DNA of 44,608 bases from CAZSDU01 sp964605775 (lineage in GTDB: Bacteria; Bacteroidota; Bacteroidia; Bacteroidales; FEN-979). Location of the stretch: NCBI GenBank assembly GCA_964605775.1, contig CAZSDU010000023.1, positions 1 to 44,608 of the forward strand, given 5' to 3'. How positions within the stretch are numbered: the stretch's first letter is position 1; every line of letters begins with the position of its first letter. This document shows, in pieces, positions 24,624-31,937 of the stretch. Under the pieces are notes generated by a model that ran no database searches, had not been told where the DNA came from, and saw nothing but the letters and a program-made list of their open reading frames with translations. A program made the position numbers and the translations under genes.

Positions 24624-25190
24624 TTGAAATTCATTTTCAGTCGTTTTCTTTTCCCCTGCCTGTCCGGACTTATCCTGCTGATTGATATAGGCTGTTCACG
24701 CCAGCAAGACAGTTTGTCCATCCTTAACCCGAAAAAAGACGACCCCATGATGACCGCCAGCAATATTGAGGTTATCTTCAGCGATTCCGGACACCTTCAG
24801 GCAAAACTGGTCAGTCCGTTTTTACAACGATATACCGGTGAAAAATCCCTGATTGAATTTCCCAAGGGCTTTAAAGTATTTATCTACGATTCCATTAAAC
24901 AAGTCTCGACAACCATTGCAGGAAATTACGGCCGTCAAAATGAATCAAACCACACCATGGAAGCTTCTGGAAATGTAATCCTTAGGAATGAAAAGGAAAA
25001 CAAACAATTAAATACCGAACACCTTGTCTGGGATGAACAAAAACGCCTGATCTGGTCTGATGTCAGGGTTAAAATCACCACTCCTGATAAAGTGCTTTTT
25101 GGTGATGGAATGGAATCGAATGAGTCATTTACACGCTATACCATAAAAAATCCCAGCGGACAGATGACCGTAAAGAAAGACTCTTTGTAG
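24624..25190 (+). CDS. lptC: LPS export periplasmic/lipoprotein LptC
   Basis: This 188-residue protein is LptC, the component of the Lpt bridge that passes lipopolysaccharide from the inner-membrane LptBFG transporter to LptA. The N-terminus has a hydrophobic segment ending in LIDIGC, a lipobox, so it is probably a lipoprotein, as usual in Bacteroidota. The rest is a beta-jellyroll of the OstA/LptC type (ASNIEVIFSDSGHLQAKL, then MEASGNVILRNEKENKQL). The start is a TTG at 24624, 2 bp after the upstream stop; an in-frame TAA at 24609 excludes a longer form. It belongs to the coaX transcript. Confidence 0.88.
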   Translation: MKFIFSRFLFPCLSGLILLIDIGCSRQQDSLSILNPKKDDPMMTASNIEVIFSDSGHLQAKLVSPFLQRYTGEKSLIEFPKGFKVFIYDSIKQVSTTIAGNYGRQNESNHTMEASGNVILRNEKENKQLNTEHLVWDEQKRLIWSDVRVKITTPDKVLFGDGMESNESFTRYTIKNPSGQMTVKKDSL

Positions 25191-25214
25191 TTTCATGAAT
25201 TATCCCTACTTTTG
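25184..25214 (+). promoter_or_regulatory. Bacteroidota-type promoter of the PpiD-like gene
   Basis: TTTG at 25184-25187 and TACTTTTG at 25207-25214 are separated by 19 bp, an ideal -33/-7 pair. The -33 element overlaps the end of lptC. The ATG at 25243 is 29 bp downstream. Confidence 0.65.
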
Positions 25215-25242
25215 CACCCTGTTTTAAATAAATTCTTGTAGA

Positions 25243-27357
25243 ATGGCGATTATCGGAAAAATCAGAAAACACTCAGGACTGGCTGTCATTATCGTGGGTG
25301 TGGCTATTGCTGCCTTTGTAATCGGAGACTTTGGCAAAAAACAAACAGGGGGGACGAACAACGTTGGCTCCATCAATGGGGAACAAATTCCTTATGTTGA
25401 ATTCAGCAATAAAGTGGATGAAGCCATCGATGCCCAGAAACAAAATTCGGGCAACGATAAGATAACAGATCAGGAAACATACTCCATACGGGAAAGCATC
25501 TGGGACATGATGGTTAAACAGGCATTGATGGCCGAAGAATATGACGAACTGGGACTCACGGTTTCCCCGGAAGAGCTCTTTGACCAAGTCCAGGGTAAAC
25601 AACCTCATCGGTATATTCTCCAATATTTCAAAGATCCTAATACCGGACAATATGATCCCGCTCTGGTGATCAATTATTTAAAGAACCTCGATAAAATGGA
25701 GCCCAAGGCCAGAAACCAATGGCTGCAGTTTGAAAAAGCCATCAAAGATGACCGCCTTGAATCTAAATTCAACAACCTGATCTCCAAGGCTTATTATCAA
25801 CCAAAAGCATTTCTTCAAAAAACATATACCCGTCAAACCAAATCCCTTACCGTTCGCTTTGTGTCTCCTTCTGTTTTTAACATTGCCGACAGCCTGGTCA
25901 AAATAACTGATGCCGACTATCAGAAATTTTACGATAAAAACAAAGGGTTTTTTTATAATGAAGATGATTACCGGGATATTGATTATGTTGTTTTTGAAGT
26001 AACCCCATCAGAAGCCGACCGTAAAAAAACGGCAGAAGACGTAGCGTTGCTGTTTAAGGATTTTCAAGGGGCAACTGACATTGTCAACTTCACCAATGCG
26101 AACTCCGACAGTAAATATGACAGTAGTTATCTGAAAAAAGGAAGCCTCCCCGGAAAACTCGATTCTCTGATGTTTTCCTCAACACCCGGAACCATTATCC
26201 CTGCTTTCGAATTCAATGATAAATGGTATATGGGGAAATTATTAAACATCCAGGAACGTCCTGATTCCATGAATGGGTTCCAGATCCTTGTCACCTATGC
26301 CGGGCTCGGCAATGAAGAAGTGACCAGAACCAAAGAACAGGCCAAGGCAAAAGCCGATAGTCTGGTGATGGTATTGAAGAAAAACCCCGACCAGATTTCT
26401 TCCCTGGCTAAAACGCTTTCTGATTATCCTTCAGCAAAAGAAGATGGGGGAGAATTAAAATGGTTTACTGATGGCAATCCGAATTTCGACCCTTTCTTTA
26501 ACGCAGGATTGGATATGAAACCAAAGGAAATAAAAGTGATTGAGACCCGGATCGGCTACGCGGTTTTCCAACTTGCCAATAAAACCAAACCCATTAAAAA
26601 AGTCAAAACCGCTGTACTCGTACGCGCCATAGAACCCAGTAACCAAACATTCCAGGACACCTATATTCGGGCAAGCGCCTTTGCCGGGCAAAACAAAACA
26701 GCCGAAACCTTTGAGAAATCTGCCATTAGCTCAGGGCTTCAGAAAAGACAAGCACCCAATGTCAAGGCTATGGATGCTTATGTCAATGGCCTTCCTTCTG
26801 CAAGGGAATTGGTGAGATGGGCGTTTGCGGAAAATACTAAAGTGGATGAAGTCTCTCCTGTGTTCGACCTCTCGGGAAAATATGCCGTGGCCATCCTGAA
26901 GAAAATTGCAGCAAAAGGACAACAGCCCCTCGAAGCCATCAAATCAAACATTGAACCTTCGGTCAAGAATTATAAGAAAGTGGAACTTCTTGCTGAACAA
27001 ATGAAAAAAGATGCCATGGGAAAAGACCTCTATTCCCTGGCCGCAAAATACAATGCTAAAGTGGATACCACTCAGCTGACATTCAACGGTTTCGGACGTT
27101 CTGCCCTGAGTCGTGAAAACATTGTGCTGGGACAAATTTTTACCATGAAAAACGGAGCATTCCATGGTCCTATCACAGGTAACTTTGGCGCCTATTGCCT
27201 CATCATTGATGAAGTTACTGAAGCCCCTGCAAAAGAAGATTTCACGTATGAAAATATGCAATTGAAACAGGCTTTCGATAACAGGGTCAGCAATGCCCTT
27301 TATCCCAGCCTGAAGAAAATGGCTAAAATTGAAGATAACCGGATTAAATTCTTTTAA
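25243..27357 (+). CDS. PpiD/SurA-like peptidyl-prolyl isomerase, membrane anchored
   Basis: This 704-residue foldase has one N-terminal membrane anchor (GLAVIIVGVAIAAFVIGDF, residues ~11-29), a SurA/PpiD N-terminal chaperone region (INGEQIPYVEFSNKV onward) and a central parvulin (PPIC-type) domain around residues 345-450, marked by AKTLSDYPSAKEDGGELKWF. The long C-terminal part resembles PpiD of Bacteroidota. It is expected to help fold or quality-control periplasmic and outer-membrane proteins. The last four bases overlap the convergent PKD lipoprotein gene. Confidence 0.88.
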   Translation: MAIIGKIRKHSGLAVIIVGVAIAAFVIGDFGKKQTGGTNNVGSINGEQIPYVEFSNKVDEAIDAQKQNSGNDKITDQETYSIRESIWDMMVKQALMAEEYDELGLTVSPEELFDQVQGKQPHRYILQYFKDPNTGQYDPALVINYLKNLDKMEPKARNQWLQFEKAIKDDRLESKFNNLISKAYYQPKAFLQKTYTRQTKSLTVRFVSPSVFNIADSLVKITDADYQKFYDKNKGFFYNEDDYRDIDYVVFEVTPSEADRKKTAEDVALLFKDFQGATDIVNFTNANSDSKYDSSYLKKGSLPGKLDSLMFSSTPGTIIPAFEFNDKWYMGKLLNIQERPDSMNGFQILVTYAGLGNEEVTRTKEQAKAKADSLVMVLKKNPDQISSLAKTLSDYPSAKEDGGELKWFTDGNPNFDPFFNAGLDMKPKEIKVIETRIGYAVFQLANKTKPIKKVKTAVLVRAIEPSNQTFQDTYIRASAFAGQNKTAETFEKSAISSGLQKRQAPNVKAMDAYVNGLPSARELVRWAFAENTKVDEVSPVFDLSGKYAVAILKKIAAKGQQPLEAIKSNIEPSVKNYKKVELLAEQMKKDAMGKDLYSLAAKYNAKVDTTQLTFNGFGRSALSRENIVLGQIFTMKNGAFHGPITGNFGAYCLIIDEVTEAPAKEDFTYENMQLKQAFDNRVSNALYPSLKKMAKIEDNRIKFF

Positions 27358-27701
27358 TCTCTCCGCTTAGATTGGATGGTGTCTTTAATGACAATATCCC
27401 TGATTTTTGAGGCCCATTCCTTACGGCTTTCTGTATAAGCCCTAAGATATACCGTATACGTTCCCGGCCGGGTATATATATGGGTTGCATTCTTTGTGTC
27501 AGCGATGGAATCATCTCCGAATCTCCACTCCCAGGAAAAAGAATTTACTGATTGATTCGTGAACATCACTGTACATGGCACCATGAACTGATTATTTCCA
27601 GCATAGGAAAAGTCGGCCATGGGAAGTGGCTCATTTTTATAACAAGCGGTCATTCCCCAAAAAAAAACGAAAAGAAAACAGGGAATTATAATTATTTTCA
27701 T
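27354..27701 (-). CDS. PKD-domain lipoprotein
   Basis: This is a 115-residue protein. The ATG at 27701 (MKIIIIPCFLF) begins a signal peptide ending in the lipobox GMTAC, so the mature protein is a lipoprotein. One PKD domain follows, with VMFTNQSV, the diagnostic WEWRFGDDS and YTRPGTYTVYLRA. Such domains mediate protein or sugar contact. The longer frame (from 27734) overlaps atpC and lacks a signal start. It lies 22 bp after atpC and may be read through from the ATP synthase pair, but no functional link to it is apparent. Confidence 0.82.
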   Translation of the reverse strand: MKIIIIPCFLFVFFWGMTACYKNEPLPMADFSYAGNNQFMVPCTVMFTNQSVNSFSWEWRFGDDSIADTKNATHIYTRPGTYTVYLRAYTESRKEWASKIRDIVIKDTIQSKRRD

Positions 27702-27723
27702 GATTGCTCCTAAGCAATTGTTA

Positions 27724-27966
27724 TTACTCTGCAAGGATTAATACCTTATTGTCGAGCACTTCGATTACCCCTCCTTTGATTTCCACAAACTGCTCCTGCT
27801 TTTCTCCCTGATTAATCAGTTTAACCTTTCCCTTTTGCAAAATTGAAATCATTGGGGCATGATGGTCCATGACTTCAAAGGAACCATCTATTCCAGGAAG
27901 TTGAACCAGGCTAACATGATCTCCGGTAAAAAGAACGGAATCCGGGGTTATAATTTCAACTTTCAT
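27724..27966 (-). CDS. atpC: ATP synthase F1 epsilon subunit, short form
   Basis: This 80-residue protein covers only the N-terminal beta-sandwich of the epsilon subunit (VEIITPDSVLFTGD, LPGIDGSFEVMDHHAPMI, GGVIEVLDNKV). The C-terminal helical hairpin that inhibits ATP hydrolysis in many bacteria (total about 135 residues) is absent. Short forms are known in Bacteroidota, so this need not be a truncation. The gene starts directly after the atpD stop. Loss of the hairpin implies that epsilon cannot act as the usual inhibitory ratchet. Confidence 0.93.
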   Translation of the reverse strand: MKVEIITPDSVLFTGDHVSLVQLPGIDGSFEVMDHHAPMISILQKGKVKLINQGEKQEQFVEIKGGVIEVLDNKVLILAE

Positions 27967-29478
27967 CTATTGTTTACTTTCGGCTAACATCCGTTTGCCT
28001 TTTTCAATGGCTTCCTCTATTGTTCCCACCATGTTAAATGCTGATTCGGGATACTCATCCACCTCTCCATCCATGATCATATTGAATCCTTTGATTGTAT
28101 CTTCAATATTTACAAAAGTGCCTGGAATTCCGGTGAATTGCTCGGCAACATGAAAAGGTTGGGAAAGAAAACGCTGAACACGGCGGGCACGGGAAACGAC
28201 CAACTTATCTTCATCCGATAATTCATCCATCCCCAGGATGGCAATGATGTCCTGGAGCTCTTTATAACGCTGCAGTGTTCTTTTCACCCGCTGAGCTGTT
28301 TCATAATGTTCTTTTCCCACTACATCAGGAGTCAGGATACGGGAGGTGGAATCCAGCGGATCCACGGCAGGATAAATCCCAAGTTCGGAAATTTTACGGC
28401 TTAACACCGTGGTGGCATCAAGATGGGCAAAGGTAGTTGCCGGTGCAGGATCAGTCAGGTCATCAGCAGGAACATAAACGGCCTGAACTGAAGTGATGGA
28501 TCCACGCTTGGTAGAAGTGATCCTTTCCTGTAATATACCCATTTCTGTGGCAAGGGTAGGTTGATAACCAACCGCAGAGGGCATACGGCCTAGCATGGCT
28601 GAAACCTCCATCCCGGCTTGTGTGAAACGAAAAATATTATCAATGAAAAAGAGAATATCACGCCCACCGGTTTGTTCATCCCCGTCACGGAAATATTCCG
28701 CCAGGGTCAGTCCCGATAAAGCAACACGGGCGCGGGCTCCCGGAGGTTCATTCATCTGTCCGAAAACAAGGGTGGCTTGCGATTTTAACAATTCTTCCGG
28801 GTCCACTTTGGAGAGATCCCAACCTCCTTTTTCCATGTCTTCCCGGAATGCTTCTCCATAACGGATAACCCCTGACTCCAACATTTCCCGCAACAAGTCG
28901 TTCCCCTCACGGGTACGTTCTCCGACTCCTCCGAAAACCGATAATCCGGAATACTTCTTGGCAATATTATTGATCAATTCCATAATGATTACTGTCTTGC
29001 CCACTCCGGCGCCGCCGAATAAACCAATCTTTCCGCCTTTGGCATAGGGTTCGATCAGATCGATGACTTTTATCCCTGTGAATAATACTTCATTCTGTGT
29101 GCTTAACTGCTCGAATAAAGGAGGTTCACGGTGAATGGGATAGGAGGGTTGGGGAGCTACGGGAGCCAATCCGTCAATAGGCTGTCCGATCACATTGAAT
29201 AACCTCCCCCTGATCTGATCGCCAATGGGCATCGAAATAGGAGCTTCCAGATCTGTCACATCCATTCCCCGCCTCAACCCATCAGTAGAATCCATGGCAA
29301 TGGTTCTGATCGTATTCTCCCCGATATCGTACTGACACTCAAGAATGACAACCTCCCCTGTTTCTCTCCTGACTTCGAGTGCATCATAAATGTTGGGCAG
29401 GGTAGTTTTTTCCTCAAAGATCACATCAACGACAGGTCCGATAATCTGGGAAATTTTACCACATTTCTTTGCTTCCAT
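27967..29478 (-). CDS. atpD: ATP synthase F1 beta subunit
   Basis: This 503-residue catalytic beta subunit has the Walker A GGAGVGKTVI near residue 155, the GERTREGNDLL stretch, the Walker B-type DILFFIDNIFRF, and the ALSGLTLAEYFRD region. Only atpD and atpC are present; the alpha, gamma, delta and Fo genes are not in the window, as is usual in Bacteroidota where the F1Fo genes are split between two loci. A minus-strand TATCTTTG element lies about 20 bp upstream. Confidence 0.97.
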   Translation of the reverse strand: MEAKKCGKISQIIGPVVDVIFEEKTTLPNIYDALEVRRETGEVVILECQYDIGENTIRTIAMDSTDGLRRGMDVTDLEAPISMPIGDQIRGRLFNVIGQPIDGLAPVAPQPSYPIHREPPLFEQLSTQNEVLFTGIKVIDLIEPYAKGGKIGLFGGAGVGKTVIIMELINNIAKKYSGLSVFGGVGERTREGNDLLREMLESGVIRYGEAFREDMEKGGWDLSKVDPEELLKSQATLVFGQMNEPPGARARVALSGLTLAEYFRDGDEQTGGRDILFFIDNIFRFTQAGMEVSAMLGRMPSAVGYQPTLATEMGILQERITSTKRGSITSVQAVYVPADDLTDPAPATTFAHLDATTVLSRKISELGIYPAVDPLDSTSRILTPDVVGKEHYETAQRVKRTLQRYKELQDIIAILGMDELSDEDKLVVSRARRVQRFLSQPFHVAEQFTGIPGTFVNIEDTIKGFNMIMDGEVDEYPESAFNMVGTIEEAIEKGKRMLAESKQ

Positions 29479-29497
29479 ACTCAGCTAAATATTTATG

Positions 29498-29505
29498 CAA
29501 AGATA
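29498..29505 (-). promoter_or_regulatory. -7 element TATCTTTG for atpD-atpC
   Basis: An exact TAnnTTTG match on the minus strand, 19 bp before the atpD start. The -33 element is not clear. Confidence 0.5.
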
Positions 29506-29526
29506 AAATATCCACCTGATTAAATG

Positions 29527-29557
29527 TTTGATGGGAAAAAAAATTCCCGTAGTTTTG
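29527..29557 (+). promoter_or_regulatory. Bacteroidota-type promoter of the M23 peptidase gene
   Basis: TTTG at 29527-29530 and TAGTTTTG at 29550-29557, separated by 19 bp, form an ideal -33/-7 pair 33 bp before the ATG. A GGGAAAAAAAATTCCC inverted sequence lies between them. Confidence 0.65.
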
Positions 29558-29590
29558 CAACTGGTATAAATATTCCCAGATCTTTATTGC

Positions 29591-30454
29591 ATGAGGTTTT
29601 TCAGATTTTGTATCTTTTTCTTTGTATTATTCCCCCTTTCTGCTCTTTCACAACGTAACATTGAGGCCATCATAGATACGGTTGAAACATCCAATGGACC
29701 TGTTATTCTTTATAAGAATTTTACCTGGGAATACCTCCAGGATGAACCGGTAATGATGGTGGCCGAGGAAGACTCTACTGGTTTATTCTCTAATCAATGG
29801 GTGAATGATCAGATTTTTGCTTACCGAAACAAACCTGACTCTATAAAAGATACCGTATTGATGCTTACCTCGTCAGAAAGATGTTTTACCATGCCTATCT
29901 CCGGTAAGCTCTTCAGGGGATTCATGTATACTCATAAAGGACTAGACATTAAATTAAATAAGGGGGATACGATCAGGGCTGCATTTAGCGGAGTTGTACG
30001 CTATGCAAAATATAACCGCGGGGGATTTGGTTACCTTGTCATCATCCGTCATTTCAACGGACTGGAAACCTATTATGCCCATCTTTCCAAAATAAATGTA
30101 AAAGTCAACCAGGTGGTTAAATCCGGAGAGCCCATTGCCCTGGGGGGGTCAACCGGAAGAAGCCGGGGGCCGCATCTTCATTTTGAAATCCGTTATAAAG
30201 ATGTACCCCTCGATCCCTTACGCATGATCGATTACGACAATCAAAAGTTGATTTCCAATACATTTCCCATTACCCGCAGGGTTTTTTATCCCAATGATTT
30301 CGTTGAAAATGCCATTTATTATAAAATTAAAAATGGGGATACCCTGGGAAAATTATCAAAAAAATACCGGACCAGTGTGAAAGAAATTTGTGCCATGAAT
30401 AAAATCAAACCAAACACAAATCTTAAAATCGGCCGCACAATTCGTGTAAAATAA
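29591..30454 (+). CDS. Secreted M23 peptidase with C-terminal LysM
   Basis: This is a 287-residue exported protein: a short signal peptide (residues 1-20, ending ALSQ), an unassigned N-terminal region, an M23/LytM zinc peptidase domain and a LysM domain. Metal-site motifs are HKGLDIKLNKGD and the late GPHLHFEIR; both the HxxxD and HxH halves are intact, so it should be catalytically competent as a cell-wall endopeptidase. The LysM domain (about residues 243-287, YYKIKNGDTLGKLSKKY) binds peptidoglycan. Likely roles are cell-wall remodelling or cell separation. Confidence 0.9.
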   Translation: MRFFRFCIFFFVLFPLSALSQRNIEAIIDTVETSNGPVILYKNFTWEYLQDEPVMMVAEEDSTGLFSNQWVNDQIFAYRNKPDSIKDTVLMLTSSERCFTMPISGKLFRGFMYTHKGLDIKLNKGDTIRAAFSGVVRYAKYNRGGFGYLVIIRHFNGLETYYAHLSKINVKVNQVVKSGEPIALGGSTGRSRGPHLHFEIRYKDVPLDPLRMIDYDNQKLISNTFPITRRVFYPNDFVENAIYYKIKNGDTLGKLSKKYRTSVKEICAMNKIKPNTNLKIGRTIRVK

Positions 30455-30467
30455 CCCGGAATTGTTA

Positions 30468-30475
30468 TACCTTTG
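30468..30475 (+). promoter_or_regulatory. -7 element TACCTTTG for the Pro/Lys-rich protein gene
   Basis: An exact TAnnTTTG match, 20 bp before the ATG at 30496. No -33 TTTG at ideal spacing. Confidence 0.45.
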
Positions 30476-30495
30476 TAAAATTATTTATCTGACTT

Positions 30496-30807
30496 ATGAA
30501 AAGACCTATCTTATTACTAACCCTGATTTTTTGTATCAGTCTCTGCCTGAGTAGTCTTCAGGCCTCGTCTTCATTTTTCCTTACAGCTGGCCCAGGGTTA
30601 CAGGAACCCATAGAACCTCCTTATCCACCATCACCACCAAAGCCGCCTTCAGCACCAAGACCTCCTTCAGCGCCAAAGCCGCCTTCAGCACCGAAACATC
30701 CTGAAAAACCAAAGGCACCCCAGAAACCATCCACACCCCAAAAACCTAAAAAGGCAAAAGCACCCAAAAAGCATAAGTCCCCGCCTAAACCGCCCTGGGT
30801 GAAGTAA
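30496..30807 (+). CDS. Secreted Pro/Lys-rich low-complexity protein
   Basis: This 103-residue protein has a signal peptide (residues 1-~23, ending SLQAS). The mature part is almost all proline, lysine, alanine and serine in irregular PPKPPSAPRPP-type units, becoming very basic toward the end (KKAKAPKKHKSPPKPP). It has no fold that I can recognise. Such tails can bind peptidoglycan, nucleic acid or acidic polymers, but that is speculation. The own promoter element and signal peptide argue that it is real. Its 3' end overlaps the convergent lspA gene by 23 bp. Confidence 0.6.
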   Translation: MKRPILLLTLIFCISLCLSSLQASSSFFLTAGPGLQEPIEPPYPPSPPKPPSAPRPPSAPKPPSAPKHPEKPKAPQKPSTPQKPKKAKAPKKHKSPPKPPWVK

Positions 30808-31435
30808 AGATTTTTTTCTGGAAAATAATCAACATTGAAACACCGGTTGTAATTGCCGAGTCTGCAATATTAAACACCGGGCTGAAAAAGATAAACTGTT
30901 GCCCCCCTACCCAGGGAACCCATTGTGGATAATGTGATTCAATGACAGGGAAGTACAGCATATCCACCACTTTGCCATGTAAAAAAGTTCCGTAACCTCC
31001 TTCTCCCGGAAATAGTGAAGCAACCTGTAAATAAGTGCTTTCACTAAAAATCATGCCGTAAAAAGCACTGTCGAGAATGTTGCCAAGCGCTCCAGCCAGG
31101 ATCAGGGAAATACAAATAATTAATAGATTTCCGGCACCCTTTTTAACAGAAAGGTAAAGCCAGATTCCGATCATGATCACCGCTGCAATCCTGAACAGAC
31201 TCAGTAGCAATTTGCCATAACTGAATCCCAGTTTCATACCGAATGCCATGCCTTCATTTTCTGTAAAATTGATCAGAAACCATTGGCCGAAAACAGCATG
31301 GCTTTCTCCCAGGTACATAGAGGTTTTAACCCAAATTTTCAACACCTGATCCATGATCAGGATAAGCATTATAATCAGGGCTGCTTTTTTCAACAGTGAA
31401 TCCTTTCTGTAAACATTATTCCAAATCCGGGTCAA
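30785..31435 (-). CDS. lspA: Signal peptidase II (lipoprotein signal peptidase)
   Basis: This 216-residue membrane protease cleaves prolipoproteins. It has about four membrane segments and both catalytic aspartates, in GNILDSAFYG and FNIADSAIT. The N-terminal D of the conserved MDQVLKIWVK motif is present. It is longer than the E. coli protein (164 residues) because of an extra loop (SESTYLQVASLFPGEGGYG), common in Bacteroidota. The start overlaps the DksA-like gene by 20 bp, so they form an operon. Confidence 0.93.
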   Translation of the reverse strand: MTRIWNNVYRKDSLLKKAALIIMLILIMDQVLKIWVKTSMYLGESHAVFGQWFLINFTENEGMAFGMKLGFSYGKLLLSLFRIAAVIMIGIWLYLSVKKGAGNLLIICISLILAGALGNILDSAFYGMIFSESTYLQVASLFPGEGGYGTFLHGKVVDMLYFPVIESHYPQWVPWVGGQQFIFFSPVFNIADSAITTGVSMLIIFQKKIFTSPRAV

Positions 31436-31859
31436 GCTGTCGCGGAGGAGTAGATACCACAGTCTGCACCAGCTTGGCTTCCATGCTCAGGGTAGCATGC
31501 GGAACAATACGCAGGCGATCCTTGGGGATCAGCTTCCCGGTTACCCGGCAAATACCATAGGTCTTATTTTCTATACGGATCAGCGCATTTTCAAGGGATT
31601 TAATGAACTTTTCCTGACGGGCAGCAAACTTGCTGTTTTCTTCCTTGGAAAATACCTGATAACCTTCTTCCAGGACTTTAAACGTCGGAGAGGTATCGTT
31701 GGTGTCGTGGTCATTGCCGGTAGTGTACGATTCTGTTAATAATTTCAAATCATGGCGGGCTTTCTCCAGCTTCTTCAGGATAATCTGACGAAATTCCTCG
31801 AGTTCCTCATCGGAATACCTGGTTTTTTCTTTTTCTACGGTTCCTGCTGCTTTTTTCAT
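31416..31859 (-). CDS. DksA/TraR-family protein with a reduced zinc finger
   Basis: This 147-residue protein has the DksA/TraR layout: a long coiled-coil N-terminal half (EELEEFRQIILKKLEKARHD...) and a C-terminal zinc-finger-like domain. In DksA the finger has four cysteines; here only one Cys is left in the YGICRVTGKLIPKDRLRIVPHATL stretch, a pattern seen in Bacteroidota members, which may not bind zinc in the classic way. A role in RNA polymerase modulation is plausible from the family. It is co-transcribed with lspA, which overlaps it. Confidence 0.85.
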   Translation of the reverse strand: MKKAAGTVEKEKTRYSDEELEEFRQIILKKLEKARHDLKLLTESYTTGNDHDTNDTSPTFKVLEEGYQVFSKEENSKFAARQEKFIKSLENALIRIENKTYGICRVTGKLIPKDRLRIVPHATLSMEAKLVQTVVSTPPRQLDPDLE

Positions 31860-31937
31860 ACCTAACGTTTTTTAATGCAATAAATGATACTACCATTAAT
31901 AAAGAACGACAGAAAGAATCCTTCATGTCGTTGGTTT

